NCBI GenBank assembly: GCA_026936105.1
Contig: JAIXKI010000020.1
Location: 17,823 to 81,822 of the forward strand
Length of the DNA stretch: 64,000 nt
Direction: 5' to 3'
From: Chitinophagales bacterium
GTDB taxonomy: Bacteria > Bacteroidota > Bacteroidia > Chitinophagales > Chitinophagaceae
Shown piece by piece: positions 43,020 to 57,245 of this stretch. Each line of letters begins with the position of its first letter. Position 1 is the stretch's first letter. The notes beneath the pieces are model-generated. The model saw only the letters and a list, made by a program, of their open reading frames with translations, searched no databases and had not been told where the DNA came from. The position numbers and the translations under genes were made by a program.

Positions 43020-43161
43020 CGTTCCTTTATTTTGGCCAGAATTATTTTGACGTCTCAAATCATGTTTAAATAGCTGATAATCACAGACTTTTATTAATTG
43101 CTAATGAAAGTCCGAATGTGATTTGTACGTCCTTTATCGTTTAAAACCGGTTTTAACGTCT

Positions 43162-46965
<3,804 letters not shown>

Positions 46966-47100
46966 AAGTATGATCAGGGAGATTTAAGAGGATTGTGAGG
47001 TATCTGATTAAATCTCTTGTTAGATAAAAAAAATAAAATCCTGATGGATAATAATAATTTCCTCATGATCCATCAAAATAAATAAACCAAGGTTTTCATT

Positions 47101-50100
47101 ATGGCAGTTAAAAAAGAAAATCGTCCTAAAGCAACATTCTCAAAAATTACGATCGGACTGGCTTCACCCGATACCATTCTGGAAAGAAGCTATGGGGAGG
47201 TGCTGAAACCCGAAACGATCAACTATCGTACTTATAAACCCGAGCGTGACGGTTTATTCTGTGAAAGAATCTTTGGGCCTGTAAAAGATTATGAATGCGC
47301 TTGTGGTAAGTATAAGCGTATCCGGTATAAAGGAATTGTATGCGACCGTTGTGGTGTGGAAGTGACCGAGAAAAAAGTACGCCGGGAAAGAATGGGCCAT
47401 ATCAAACTTGTAGTGCCGGTGGTTCATATTTGGTATTTCAAATCGTTGCCCAACAAGATCGGGTACCTGTTAGGCGTGAGTTCGAAAAAACTTGAAACAA
47501 TTGTCTATTATGAAAGATATGTGGTGGTGCAGCCGGGTATCCGTGTTGATAAAGGACAAAATATGGGTGATCTGCTGACAGAAGAAGAATACCTTGAGAT
47601 TCTGGACACTCTTCCGAAGGAGAACCAATATTTACCTGATGATGATCCCAATAAGTTCATTGCTAAAATGGGAGCTGAAGCAGTGCATGACCTCTTAGCA
47701 AGAATAGACCTGGACCAGTTGTCATTTGATTTAAGAAATGCAGCAGCCACTGAAACGTCTCAGCAACGTAAGGCTGATGCTTTAAAACGCTTGAGCGTTG
47801 TAGAAGCTTTCAGAGATGCCAACACAAGAATAACAAACCGTCCCGAATGGATGGTGATGCAATATATCCCGGTAATTCCACCGGAATTACGCCCGTTAGT
47901 CCCTCTGGACGGTGGTCGTTTTGCTTCTTCGGATCTGAATGATCTTTACCGCAGAGTTATTATACGCAACAATCGTCTGAAAAGATTATTGGAGATCAAA
48001 GCGCCTGAGGTGATCCTTCGTAATGAAAAGCGTATGCTGCAGGAAGCTGTTGATTCATTGTTTGACAACTCAAGAAAATCAAATGCGGTAAAAGCCGAAG
48101 GCGGGCGTGCATTGAAATCATTGAGCGATGTTCTGAAAGGTAAACAAGGGCGTTTCCGCCAGAACCTTTTGGGTAAGCGTGTTGACTATTCAGGCCGTTC
48201 TGTGATAGTGGTTGGACCTGAACTGAAACTGCATGAATGCGGTTTGCCAAAAGATATGGCTGCTGAGTTGTTTAAACCTTTCATCATACGCAAGCTGATT
48301 GAGAGGGGGATTGTAAAAACTGTAAAAAGCGCCAGAAAGCTGGTTGATAAAAAAGAGGCAGTGGTTTGGGATATCCTTGAAAATATTTTAAAAGGCCATC
48401 CAATCTTGTTGAACCGTGCCCCGACACTGCACCGCTTGTCTATTCAGGCTTTTCAGCCTAAACTCATAGAAGGGAAGGCCATACAGTTGCATCCTTTGGT
48501 ATGTACTGCGTTCAACGCCGACTTTGATGGCGACCAGATGGCTGTACACGTTCCATTGAGCAATGCGGCAATACTGGAAGCACAGTTACTGATGCTGGCT
48601 TCCCATAATATTTTGAATCCGCAAAACGGAATGCCAATCACTCTTCCTTCCCAGGACATGGTGTTAGGGCTTTATTATATCACAAAAGGAAAAAAGAGCA
48701 CCGACACAGAAAAAGTTAGAGGAGAAGGCAAGATATTCTACTCAGCAGATGAAGTGATCATTGCGTACAATGAGCATGTGGTGGATCTTCACGCTTTCAT
48801 TAAAGTGAAGGCCAACATCCGAAATGAAGATGGATTATTGGAGCACAAGCTTATTGAGACTACTGTAGGCCGTGTTATTTTCAATCAATATGTACCTGTT
48901 GAAGTCGGCTTTGTGAATTCATTGCTTACAAAGAAAAATCTCCGTGAAATCATCGGAGATATTATCAGGATTACCAATGTTCCGAAAACGGCTAAGTTCC
49001 TGGATGATATTAAGCAATTAGGATTCCGCACAGCCTTCCAGGGCGGTTTGTCCTTTAATATCAACGACCTTATCATTCCTGAGATTAAAGAAGAATTGCT
49101 GGAAAATGCCAAAGGAGAGGTAGATGAGGTTTGGGACAATTATAATATGGGCCTTATCACCAATAATGAACGTTACAACCAGATCGTGGATATTTGGAGC
49201 CGAGTGGACACTCGTATTACGGAAACACTGATTCGTGAATTGAGCAATGATAAGCAAGGTTTCAACTCGGTTTATATGATGCTGGATTCAGGAGCCCGCG
49301 GATCCAAGCAGCAGATCAAACAGCTTGCCGGTATGAGAGGCCTGATGGCAAAACCGAGAAAGAGCGGTTCTACAGGCAGTGAGATCATTGAAAACCCGAT
49401 CTTGTCCAACTTTAAAGGCGGATTGAATGTATTGGATTATTTTATTTCCACACACGGTGCCCGCAAAGGTCTTGCCGATACAGCGTTGAAAACAGCCGAT
49501 GCAGGTTATCTTACCCGCCGTTTGGTGGACGTAGCCCAGGATATGGTCATCTCTGAAGAAGATTGCGGTACACTCAGAGGCATTGCGATTTCTGCACTGA
49601 AAGATAATGAGGATACGATCGAACCATTGTCTGACAGGATCGAGGGGCGCACTTCGCTGCATGACGTATATGACCCTCATAATGATAACCTGATCATTGA
49701 AGCAGGTGAAGAGATCACCGAGGAACTGGCAAAGAAAATTGAAGAAGCAGGAATAGAAACGATTGAGATTCGCTCGGTGCTGACCTGCGAAAGCAAGCAT
49801 GGAGTGTGTGTGAAGTGTTATGGGAAGAATCTTGCTTCCGGTAATATGGCACAAAAAGGAGATGCTGTCGGCATCATAGCTGCCCAATCAATTGGTGAGC
49901 CCGGAACGCAGCTGACACTGCGTACCTTCCACGTGGGTGGTGTTGCAGGCTCGGCCGCTGTTGAATCTTCATTGACAGCAAAATTTGAGGGAGTAATACA
50001 TTTTGACGGGCTGCGTACCGTTTCAATAGAGAATAATGAAGGAGAGAAAGTTCAGGTGGTCATTGGCCGTACCGGGGAATTGCGTATAGTTGATACAAAA

Positions 50101-51393
50101 AATGAGCGCCTGCTGAGTACTCATAATATTCCTTATGGAGCTACCCTGGCAGTAAAAGATGGCCAGAGAGTAAGCAAGGGCGGTTTGATATGCACATGGG
50201 ATCCGTTCAATAATGTTATCATAGCAGAGATCAATGGTAAATTGAAATTTGAAAATGTTATCGAGGGTGTTACCTACCGCGAAGAAGCGGATGAGCAAAC
50301 AGGTCACAGGGAGAAAGTGGTGATAGAGACACGTGATAAAACAAAAATACCTTCGATCGTTGTTGACGGAAAAGAGGAAAAATCTTATAACCTGCCAACC
50401 GGAAGTCATATCATTATGGATGAAGGCGATGAAGTGAAAGCCGGGCAGGTACTTGTAAAAATTCCACGTGTACTTGGAAAATTAAGGGATATCACCGGCG
50501 GCCTTCCCCGTGTAACAGAGTTGTTTGAAGCCCGAAATCCAAGTAACCCTGCTATAGTTTCTGAAATAGATGGAGTAGTATCTATGGGTGCCATAAAGAG
50601 AGGTAACCGTGAGATCATTATTGAAGCAAAAGATGGAGTACAGAAAAAATATCTTGTTCCTCTTACCCGCCAGATCCTTGCACAGGATGGAGATTTTGTA
50701 AAAGCAGGTTCTCCGTTAAGTGATGGTCAAATTGCTCCCGGCGATATTCTTTCGATCAAAGGACCTTTTGCCGTTCAGGAATATGTAGTAAATGAAATTC
50801 AGGAAGTTTACCGCCTGCAGGGTGTAAAGATCAATGACAAGCATATTGAAGTGATCGTTCGACAGATGATGCGTAAAGTGTCCATTGTGGATCCGGGTGA
50901 TACAAAATTCCTGGAAGAAGACCTGGTGGATAAATTTGAGTTTGTTGATGAAAACGATTACATCTACGATAAGAAAGTGGTGACCGATCCGGGTGATTCT
51001 ACAAAGTTGCGTGCCGGACAAATTGTAAGCCTTCGGGACCTGAGAGAAGAGAATTCACTTTTACGCAGGAGCGACAAAACACTGATTAGTTTCCGTGATG
51101 CACAACCTGCTACTTCAGCGCCAACCTTATTGGGTATTACCAAAGCCTCTTTAGGCGTTATCAGCTGGATTTCTGCAGCATCATTCCAGGAAACCACAAA
51201 AGTGCTGAGCTCAGCTGCTATTCAGGGTAAAACTGATGAAATGTCGGGGCTGAAGGAAAATGTGATCACAGGTCATCCTATCCCGGCCGGAACCGGTTTG
51301 CGTGAATTCGAAAATATGATTGTAGGTAGTAAGGAAGAATACGAGTTGTTGCAAACAGCGAGAGAAGCAATGGCTTTTGATGAAGAGGAGTAA
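47101..51393 (+). CDS. rpoC: RNA polymerase subunit beta'
   Basis: 1430 residues. Zinc ribbon 1 is [15 protein letters not shown] near 67-90, the catalytic Mg loop [12 protein letters not shown] lies near 470-480, the bridge-helix/trigger-loop region includes [21 protein letters not shown], and the second zinc site is [18 protein letters not shown]. The chain ends with a Glu-rich tail. A terminator at 51457 closes the operon. Confidence 0.98.
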   Translation: MAVKKENRPKATFSKITIGLASPDTILERSYGEVLKPETINYRTYKPERDGLFCERIFGPVKDYECACGKYKRIRYKGIVCDRCGVEVTEKKVRRERMGHIKLVVPVVHIWYFKSLPNKIGYLLGVSSKKLETIVYYERYVVVQPGIRVDKGQNMGDLLTEEEYLEILDTLPKENQYLPDDDPNKFIAKMGAEAVHDLLARIDLDQLSFDLRNAAATETSQQRKADALKRLSVVEAFRDANTRITNRPEWMVMQYIPVIPPELRPLVPLDGGRFASSDLNDLYRRVIIRNNRLKRLLEIKAPEVILRNEKRMLQEAVDSLFDNSRKSNAVKAEGGRALKSLSDVLKGKQGRFRQNLLGKRVDYSGRSVIVVGPELKLHECGLPKDMAAELFKPFIIRKLIERGIVKTVKSARKLVDKKEAVVWDILENILKGHPILLNRAPTLHRLSIQAFQPKLIEGKAIQLHPLVCTAFNADFDGDQMAVHVPLSNAAILEAQLLMLASHNILNPQNGMPITLPSQDMVLGLYYITKGKKSTDTEKVRGEGKIFYSADEVIIAYNEHVVDLHAFIKVKANIRNEDGLLEHKLIETTVGRVIFNQYVPVEVGFVNSLLTKKNLREIIGDIIRITNVPKTAKFLDDIKQLGFRTAFQGGLSFNINDLIIPEIKEELLENAKGEVDEVWDNYNMGLITNNERYNQIVDIWSRVDTRITETLIRELSNDKQGFNSVYMMLDSGARGSKQQIKQLAGMRGLMAKPRKSGSTGSEIIENPILSNFKGGLNVLDYFISTHGARKGLADTALKTADAGYLTRRLVDVAQDMVISEEDCGTLRGIAISALKDNEDTIEPLSDRIEGRTSLHDVYDPHNDNLIIEAGEEITEELAKKIEEAGIETIEIRSVLTCESKHGVCVKCYGKNLASGNMAQKGDAVGIIAAQSIGEPGTQLTLRTFHVGGVAGSAAVESSLTAKFEGVIHFDGLRTVSIENNEGEKVQVVIGRTGELRIVDTKNERLLSTHNIPYGATLAVKDGQRVSKGGLICTWDPFNNVIIAEINGKLKFENVIEGVTYREEADEQTGHREKVVIETRDKTKIPSIVVDGKEEKSYNLPTGSHIIMDEGDEVKAGQVLVKIPRVLGKLRDITGGLPRVTELFEARNPSNPAIVSEIDGVVSMGAIKRGNREIIIEAKDGVQKKYLVPLTRQILAQDGDFVKAGSPLSDGQIAPGDILSIKGPFAVQEYVVNEIQEVYRLQGVKINDKHIEVIVRQMMRKVSIVDPGDTKFLEEDLVDKFEFVDENDYIYDKKVVTDPGDSTKLRAGQIVSLRDLREENSLLRRSDKTLISFRDAQPATSAPTLLGITKASLGVISWISAASFQETTKVLSSAAIQGKTDEMSGLKENVITGHPIPAGTGLREFENMIVGSKEEYELLQTAREAMAFDEEE

Positions 51394-51456
51394 ATGAAAG
51401 AGGTTAAGATTTGAGGTTGAGGTTAAAAGAGAGTGGTTATTAAAAAAAACTAAAAG

Positions 51457-51483
51457 AGAAGTGGAGACCCCGCTTCTTTTTTG
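51457..51483 (+). terminator. Terminator of rpoBC
   Basis: An 8-bp stem (AGAAGTGG / CCGCTTCT, one G-U pair, 5-base loop) at 51457-51477 followed by TTTTTG. Confidence 0.85.
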
Positions 51484-51603
51484 TTTGGAGTGCACACTTC
51501 AATATTCTGAACTGTGTTCCTTTTGTTGTTAAGGCTTTCATAAAGTAAATTGCATCAGTATGCTTCACTGCACTTTCATTTTTATCTTGCAAAAAACATC
51601 CGG

Positions 51604-52203
51604 ATGAAGAGTTTTTTATGGATACTCAACCTGCTTTTACTTGCAGCGGTCGGGTATCTTTATTATTTACATTTCACTTCAAAAAAATCAGAAGATCTTT
51701 TGACTGCTTCGGAAGGAAAAGATGTTATCGTTGCCCCTGATTCTTTTCGTATTGCCTATTTTGAAATGGATTCTGTGGAGAAAAACTTTCAGATGGTAAA
51801 AGATGTAAAAGCTGAGCTGAGTAAAAAAGAAGATGCCATGAATAGTGAGATTGATATGTTGAGCCGGAATTTTCAGCAACAGGCGAATGCCTATCAGGGT
51901 AAAGCTCAATCCATGACAGAGTCTCAATCGGAATCGGCTACTCAGGATCTGATGCGGATGCAGGATCAGATCAAGAACAGGCGTCAATCTCTTAACGTGG
52001 AATACAATGATCTTGTTACACGAAAGATGGCAGACGTTAGATCCAAGATCGAGAATTTTCTGAAAGACTATAATAAGGATAAAAAGTATTCTTATATCAT
52101 TTCTTACGAACCGGGTTTGTTTTATTATAAAGACACTATCTATAATATCACCAGGGATGTAGTAAAAGGCTTGAACGAAATGTATAAACCAAAGAATAAT
52201 TGA
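51604..52203 (+). CDS. OmpH/Skp-family periplasmic chaperone-like protein
   Basis: 199 residues from the ATG at 51604. A signal or anchor helix (SFLWILNLLLLAAVGYLYYL) precedes RIAYFEMDSVEKNFQMVKDV, the usual Skp/OmpH entry, and a long charged coiled coil (about 65-150) ending in KYSYIISYEPGLFYYKDTIYNIT. Skp-type trimers carry unfolded outer-membrane proteins in the periplasm. The uncleaved-looking helix suggests it may stay tethered. It is transcribed after the rpoBC terminator. Confidence 0.85.
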   Translation: MKSFLWILNLLLLAAVGYLYYLHFTSKKSEDLLTASEGKDVIVAPDSFRIAYFEMDSVEKNFQMVKDVKAELSKKEDAMNSEIDMLSRNFQQQANAYQGKAQSMTESQSESATQDLMRMQDQIKNRRQSLNVEYNDLVTRKMADVRSKIENFLKDYNKDKKYSYIISYEPGLFYYKDTIYNITRDVVKGLNEMYKPKNN

Positions 52204-52316
52204 TTCCCGGGGTGTCACACTTCTCCATTAAGTGTTTTCTCTGAATACTAATAATTTTTTTCAACGGTAATTGAATTTATCCGTTTTGCCTTATCTTGAA
52301 TTCCAAACTAACTGCA

Positions 52317-53744
52317 ATGTCTGATTCACATACTTCTTTCAAGCAATCACTCGGATTAGTTGATGCCACTATGATCGTTGCCGGGTCCATGATCGGATCC
52401 GGAATTTTTATTGTCAGTTCAGATATCACACGTCATGTAGGAAGCGCCGGTTGGCTGATCATGGTTTGGGTGGTCACAGGCTTTATGACCATTACGGCCG
52501 CTGTAAGTTATGGTGAGTTGAGCGGTATGTTTCCTAAAGCCGGTGGTCAATACGTCTTTCTGAAAGAAGCTTTTAATCCTTTGGCGGGATTCCTTTATGG
52601 GTGGAGCCTTTTTGCCGTCATTCAGACTGCAACGATCGCTGCTGTTGGGGTGGCTTTCGCAAGATTCACGGCTTATTTTATACCTGAAGTGGGTGAAGGG
52701 AATATCATTGCCGATCTCGGGTTTTTAAAAATATCTGCAGCACAGATTCTTGCCATAGCCATGATCGTTTTTCTCACATATACCAACACAAAGGGTGTTA
52801 AGGGCGGGAAGATCATTCAGACTACTTTTACAACAGCAAAGCTGTTGGCATTATTCGGACTGGTGGTATTTGGGTTTTTACTGGTGAAGCATAGCTTCTG
52901 GCATGAGAACTGGCAGACAGGCTTTACGGCCATGCAGGATCTTGGCGTTAATGGTGAAGGGAAAGTGGCAACTGAATGGAAACCGATTACTATCGGAGTG
53001 CTGATCGGTGCGTTTGCAGCAGGAATGACCGGTTCAATTTTCAGCAGTGATGCCTGGAACAATGTGACCTTTATTGCCGGTGAAATTAAAAACCCAAAGC
53101 GCAATATTGGCCTGGCCTTGTTTCTGGGGACATTGATCGTTACCGTTATTTATCTTGCCACCAACCTGATGTATCTGAATGCAGTCCCGCTTCAGCAAAT
53201 AGCTTTTGCGCCTAATGACCGGGTTGCTGTGGTGGCGTCAGAGAAATTTTTTGGTGATGCCGGTACCAAAGTGATCGCTGCGCTGATCATGGTATCCACT
53301 TTCGGATGCAATAACGGGTTAATCCTTGCCGGGGCAAGAGTTTATTATGCTATGGCAAAAGACCGCCTTTTCTTTAAAAAGACGGGTGAACTCAACAAGT
53401 TCTCAGTTCCTGAATACGGATTATGGATCCAGTGCATCGTTGCTTCATTGCTTTGCCTGAGCGGCAGTTACAGTGACCTGCTGACGATGATCTCATTTGT
53501 AGTGGTGATCTTTTATGTCGCCACCATCATCGGCATCTTTGTGTTAAGAAAAAAGAGGCCTGATGCGGATCGCCCCTATAAAGCTTTTGGCTATCCCGTA
53601 TTACCTGTCATGTATATCATCCTGGCGGTTGCATTTTGTATTGGACTGGTATATGCATCACCAACTTATTCTCTCTGGGGATTGGGAATTGTTTTGCTGG
53701 GTGTACCCCTGTATTATGTGGCCATTTCGGTGCAAAAGAAATAA
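52317..53744 (+). CDS. APC-superfamily amino acid permease
   Basis: 475 residues from the ATG at 52317, with 12 predicted helices. LVDATMIVAGSMIGSGIFIVSSDI near 20-43 is the helix 1 motif with its broken GSGIF segment; GELSGMFPKAGGQYVFLKEAFNPLAGFLYGW matches helices 2-3; DAWNNVTFIAGEIKNPKRNIGLAL marks helix 6. It resembles LAT/SteT-type amino acid exchangers. It is a paralogue in the same superfamily as the permease at 18977 but belongs to a different branch. Substrate unknown; rfaE1 follows by 18 bases. Confidence 0.9.
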   Translation: MSDSHTSFKQSLGLVDATMIVAGSMIGSGIFIVSSDITRHVGSAGWLIMVWVVTGFMTITAAVSYGELSGMFPKAGGQYVFLKEAFNPLAGFLYGWSLFAVIQTATIAAVGVAFARFTAYFIPEVGEGNIIADLGFLKISAAQILAIAMIVFLTYTNTKGVKGGKIIQTTFTTAKLLALFGLVVFGFLLVKHSFWHENWQTGFTAMQDLGVNGEGKVATEWKPITIGVLIGAFAAGMTGSIFSSDAWNNVTFIAGEIKNPKRNIGLALFLGTLIVTVIYLATNLMYLNAVPLQQIAFAPNDRVAVVASEKFFGDAGTKVIAALIMVSTFGCNNGLILAGARVYYAMAKDRLFFKKTGELNKFSVPEYGLWIQCIVASLLCLSGSYSDLLTMISFVVVIFYVATIIGIFVLRKKRPDADRPYKAFGYPVLPVMYIILAVAFCIGLVYASPTYSLWGLGIVLLGVPLYYVAISVQKK

Positions 53745-53762
53745 ATCACCGAATTTTGCAGC

Positions 53763-54752
53763 ATGACCGACTTTAAGAAATTATTTGAGTCTTTCGTCAC
53801 ACTGAAGACAGGTGTCATCGGCGACATAATGCTCGATACCTATATGTGGGGTAATGTTGACCGGATCTCACCGGAAGCCCCTGTTCCTGTAGTTTCCCTG
53901 GATCATAAAGAATACCGCATTGGCGGTGCGGGAAATGTTGCGCTCAACTGCCACTCGCTCGGCTCGCAAGTTTTCATTTTGTCTGTGGCGGGCGATGATA
54001 CGGAAAGCCTTCTCCTCGAAGAACTGTTCAACGAATACCAGATCGACACATCTTATATTTTAAAAAGCCCGAAGCGTGTTACCACCAACAAGACAAGGAT
54101 CATCAGCCGCAACCAGCAGATGATGCGCCTGGATTCTGAAGAGACACATGATCTCGAACATGCAGACGAAAACGCACTGCTTGAGAAAATAGCAGCTTTT
54201 ATCGAAACGGAAGATCCGGATATCATGATCTTTGAAGATTACAACAAAGGGGTATTGACTGAGAGAGTCATTCGCGAAGCAATACATTTATGCAGGGAAG
54301 CAGGTATCATCACTTCCATAGATCCGAAGCGGAAAAATTTCTTTTCATATCAGCATGCCGATATTTTCAAACCCAATCTGAAAGAAGTCAAAGAAGCATT
54401 GAACCTTTTATTTGAAGAAGTGAACAAGCCATTGCTGGAAAAGATACACAAGGAGCTGGAGAGCATGCTGCATCACCAGGTTTCCTTTATCACCCTCTCG
54501 GAAAAAGGTGTCTTCTGTCAGCAGGGACCAGGCTCAAGCCTCATCCCTTCACACCGCAGAAATATCGCTGATGTATCCGGCGCAGGAGACACTGTGATAG
54601 CGGTAGCATCACTGGTTTATACAGCCACAAAAAACATTCATCTGATGGCAGAGGTGGCCAATATTGCCGGCGGCCTGGTATGTGAAGAAGTGGGCACCGT
54701 GGCGATTGACAGGGAAAAACTGCTGAATGAATGTGAACTGTTACTGTCCTGA
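53763..54752 (+). CDS. rfaE1: D-glycero-beta-D-manno-heptose-7-phosphate kinase (HldE1/RfaE1)
   Basis: A 329-residue PfkB-family kinase. VPVVSLDHKEYRIGGAGNVALNC near 40-62 is the sugar-binding region and VSGAGDT with Asp276 is the catalytic ATP motif. It phosphorylates heptose 7-phosphate at C1 on the way to ADP-heptose for the LPS inner core. The cytidylyltransferase half found in fused HldE is absent and not nearby. Its 3' end overlaps the convergent DUF6498 gene by 12 bases. Confidence 0.92.
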   Translation: MTDFKKLFESFVTLKTGVIGDIMLDTYMWGNVDRISPEAPVPVVSLDHKEYRIGGAGNVALNCHSLGSQVFILSVAGDDTESLLLEELFNEYQIDTSYILKSPKRVTTNKTRIISRNQQMMRLDSEETHDLEHADENALLEKIAAFIETEDPDIMIFEDYNKGVLTERVIREAIHLCREAGIITSIDPKRKNFFSYQHADIFKPNLKEVKEALNLLFEEVNKPLLEKIHKELESMLHHQVSFITLSEKGVFCQQGPGSSLIPSHRRNIADVSGAGDTVIAVASLVYTATKNIHLMAEVANIAGGLVCEEVGTVAIDREKLLNECELLLS

Positions 54753-55427
54753 TTGGCTTTTTGTTTCCTGCATTGCTTTGTTTAGAATACCCTCATAGTT
54801 AATAAATACTTCAAAAAAGATTTTAACACCTGCGAAAATAAGAATGAAAATTTTCCCGGCTCCGAATAATAAGAACATACTACCCAGGATCACGACGAAT
54901 TGTTGCACAATAATCCTCCCATAAGGCTGGAACATTAAATACATCATTGGTACCGTACGGTAAGCGCCCGGCCTGATAAAATTCCAGTACAGATCAAAGC
55001 CGTAACTGATGAAAAACCCCAGCAGCATGTACAACAGGTCTCCTCTGAAATAAGAGGGCCAGTGTAAAAAGAATTCAAAAAAGCCAATATGAAATTCTTT
55101 GCCTATTCCGGAAACAGATATGAACATCCCTGTTTGGATGGCAACAAACATTCCATAATGTATCAGGAAGAAGATCATGAAAAATAATCCGGGAACTACC
55201 TGGGAACTTTCTTTATTATACCAGGTGTCCGTTTTTCGCACCAGGGTCACTATTCCCATTTTTAAAAGAGTGAAGAAGCCTATGATGATCGTTTCGAGGG
55301 CATAGACCATGAATACTTCTGTTGCATTCCACCCTAAGAACCATACACCGATCACCGGCATCAGGTTGGCAGCGATGATGAAAAGGTCAGATTGTTTCAG
55401 GGTCTTCTTTATCGTAAAGGAACTCAA
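54741..55427 (-). CDS. DUF6498-like integral membrane protein
   Basis: 228 residues with about five or six hydrophobic helices. ANLMPVIGVWFLGWNATEVFMVYALETIIIGFFTLLKM near 19-57 is the pattern I associate with DUF6498 membrane proteins, function unknown. Between helices sit IGKEFHIGFFEFFLHWPSYFRG and RTVPMMYLMFQPYGRI. No functional clue from context; the 190 bases upstream to ispD hold nothing I recognise. Confidence 0.7.
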   Translation of the reverse strand: MSSFTIKKTLKQSDLFIIAANLMPVIGVWFLGWNATEVFMVYALETIIIGFFTLLKMGIVTLVRKTDTWYNKESSQVVPGLFFMIFFLIHYGMFVAIQTGMFISVSGIGKEFHIGFFEFFLHWPSYFRGDLLYMLLGFFISYGFDLYWNFIRPGAYRTVPMMYLMFQPYGRIIVQQFVVILGSMFLLFGAGKIFILIFAGVKIFFEVFINYEGILNKAMQETKSQSGQ

Positions 55428-55618
55428 TGGTCTCGCTTGTGATTATGAATAGATTTTTGAAGAAAAGTAAAAATAATATAAAGATCGGTTAGGTTTAATG
55501 GCCTTAACCAATAATAACGGTTAATCGTCTTTTTTTATTGAATAAGGGCTAAATAATTTCTAAAAACATCTCTCTGATTACAGGCTTTGCTTTGATTTTC
55601 CTACTTATATTTACTGCT

Positions 55619-56305
55619 ATGCAAAAATATGCCGTCATAGTAGCGGGAGGAGCCGGAACCAGAATGGGAGGAGAAGTCCCTAAACAATTTCAGTTGCTGA
55701 AAGGTATTCCCCTTATCGCTTACACACTCCGGGCATTCATTGAAGCGTATGAGGACATTCAGATCATTTTAGTGCTGCCGGAAGATCATCTGGAAAGAGG
55801 AAGGCTGATCGCAGAAGGATTTCCCGGAAACCGGATCCGGATCACTGCAGGTGGCATTACCCGTTTTCAATCTGTGAAGAACGGTTTAAGCCTTGTGGAT
55901 ACCCATTCTCTTGTTTTTGTACATGATGGTGTGCGATGCCTCATCACCCCTCAGCTGATACGCCGCTGCGGTGAAGAAGCACTGGCAAAAGGCAATGCTA
56001 TTCCTTCGGTGCCTGCAACAGAAACCATACGAATTTTGAATGATGAAGGAAACGAATCAATAGACAGAAACAGGGTCAGAATGATCCAGACCCCGCAAAC
56101 ATTTTTCAGTAATATTCTGAAACAGGCTTATGAACAGCCTTATGAAGAAACGTTCACCGATGAAGCGAATGTGGTGGAAAAAACGGGAGTGAAGATCAAC
56201 CTCATTGAAGGGGAGAGGATCAATATCAAGATCACCATGCCTATTGACCTTGTGGTGGCAGAAAAAATTCTGGAAGGAAAGAAGAGGCCATCGGGGCAAT
56301 TATAA
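55619..56305 (+). CDS. ispD: 2-C-methyl-D-erythritol 4-phosphate cytidylyltransferase
   Basis: 228 residues from the ATG at 55619 (MQKYAVIVAGGAGTRMGGEVPKQF); an upstream ATG at 55592 would add nine hydrophobic residues not found in the family. The nucleotide-binding loop VAGGAGTRMGGEVPKQF and VFVHDGVRCLITPQLI, plus QTPQTF and FTDEANVVEKTG, are IspD landmarks. It makes CDP-methylerythritol in the MEP isoprenoid pathway. Confidence 0.95.
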   Translation: MQKYAVIVAGGAGTRMGGEVPKQFQLLKGIPLIAYTLRAFIEAYEDIQIILVLPEDHLERGRLIAEGFPGNRIRITAGGITRFQSVKNGLSLVDTHSLVFVHDGVRCLITPQLIRRCGEEALAKGNAIPSVPATETIRILNDEGNESIDRNRVRMIQTPQTFFSNILKQAYEQPYEETFTDEANVVEKTGVKINLIEGERINIKITMPIDLVVAEKILEGKKRPSGQL

Positions 56306-56309
56306 ATGA

Positions 56310-57230
56310 TCATTTCTTCATCCACTTTACAAAGAAGGGAAGCCTGTTCAAGCGGATCGCCGTATATTTTTCTTCTGTGGAACCAAAACTCCTGTAAAAG
56401 AAAGCCAGGCTGGGAATGTCGGAACCTTCAAAATCAAGCAACAGGTCTTTGCCCGCATGATCTTTAATGATCGCATTGATCAGGGCATGAGAGGCTCCCA
56501 TTGTTTTTCCATTGGGAGAATTGCCTACCAGTACATAATAGATCCTTTTATGTGAATATAAAAGAACACAGGATGCCATCAGTTGTTGTTTTAAAAAAAT
56601 ACCATAGGTGCCGGCCATTCCTTTTTCGAACAGGAGCCTGTATAATTTCTTGAACCGCTCCAGGCCGTCTTCCCGGTTGTGTGCAAAATCTTTCATCTGA
56701 TCCGAAGCCAGTTCGATGACTCTTTCTATTTCAAAAGACCTTTGAACTATACAACCTGCCTGTTCTGATTTCCTGGCATTGCGCCTGATATTGTCATTAA
56801 AACCATTGTACAGGTCCCGGTAATCTTTGTTAAGGTTCAGTACAAAGTTGCTTCTTTCAAACAACGGATAATTCTTTGTCCGTAAAACATTTCCCTGGTT
56901 CAGGCAGAAATCCCAGTACTGAAATTTTGAGGGTATGGCTTCGAGAAACTGTTCCAGGAGATCTTGAGTGATATGATTTCCGAAAACGCCGGACTGAGCG
57001 GTCAGGAAGGGCTGGTACAAATAACGGATTCCGTATTTACGGTTCCAGGTCAGTGGCATGACGGCTTCATAATCGTTCCATACCAGTGCATCCCAGTTTT
57101 TTGCCATGGCATCGAGATAGAAAGAATAAGCATACACCAATCCGTTCTCAGCATTTTTGATACAATGATCCCATTTGTTTTTATTGATCAATGAATATGA
57201 GAGATACTGTATATGGTTCAAAGTACTCAT
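56310..57230 (-). CDS. FemAB-like/GNAT acyltransferase
   Basis: 306 residues without a signal or membrane helix. The layout is that of Acetyltransf_6/FemAB-type proteins with two GNAT folds: NGLVYAYSFYLDAMAKNWDALVW near 28-50, YLYQPFLTAQSGVFG near 72, FNDNIRRNARKSEQAG near 144-160, and GNSPNGKTMGASHALINAIIKD late in the chain. Related proteins transfer aminoacyl or acyl groups to cell wall or surface polymers; the acceptor here is unknown. It is convergent with ispD, four bases away, and lies 15 bases downstream of the M1 peptidase on the same strand. Confidence 0.75.
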   Translation of the reverse strand: MSTLNHIQYLSYSLINKNKWDHCIKNAENGLVYAYSFYLDAMAKNWDALVWNDYEAVMPLTWNRKYGIRYLYQPFLTAQSGVFGNHITQDLLEQFLEAIPSKFQYWDFCLNQGNVLRTKNYPLFERSNFVLNLNKDYRDLYNGFNDNIRRNARKSEQAGCIVQRSFEIERVIELASDQMKDFAHNREDGLERFKKLYRLLFEKGMAGTYGIFLKQQLMASCVLLYSHKRIYYVLVGNSPNGKTMGASHALINAIIKDHAGKDLLLDFEGSDIPSLAFFYRSFGSTEEKYTAIRLNRLPFFVKWMKK

Positions 57231-57245
57231 CCGGCAAAGGTCAGG

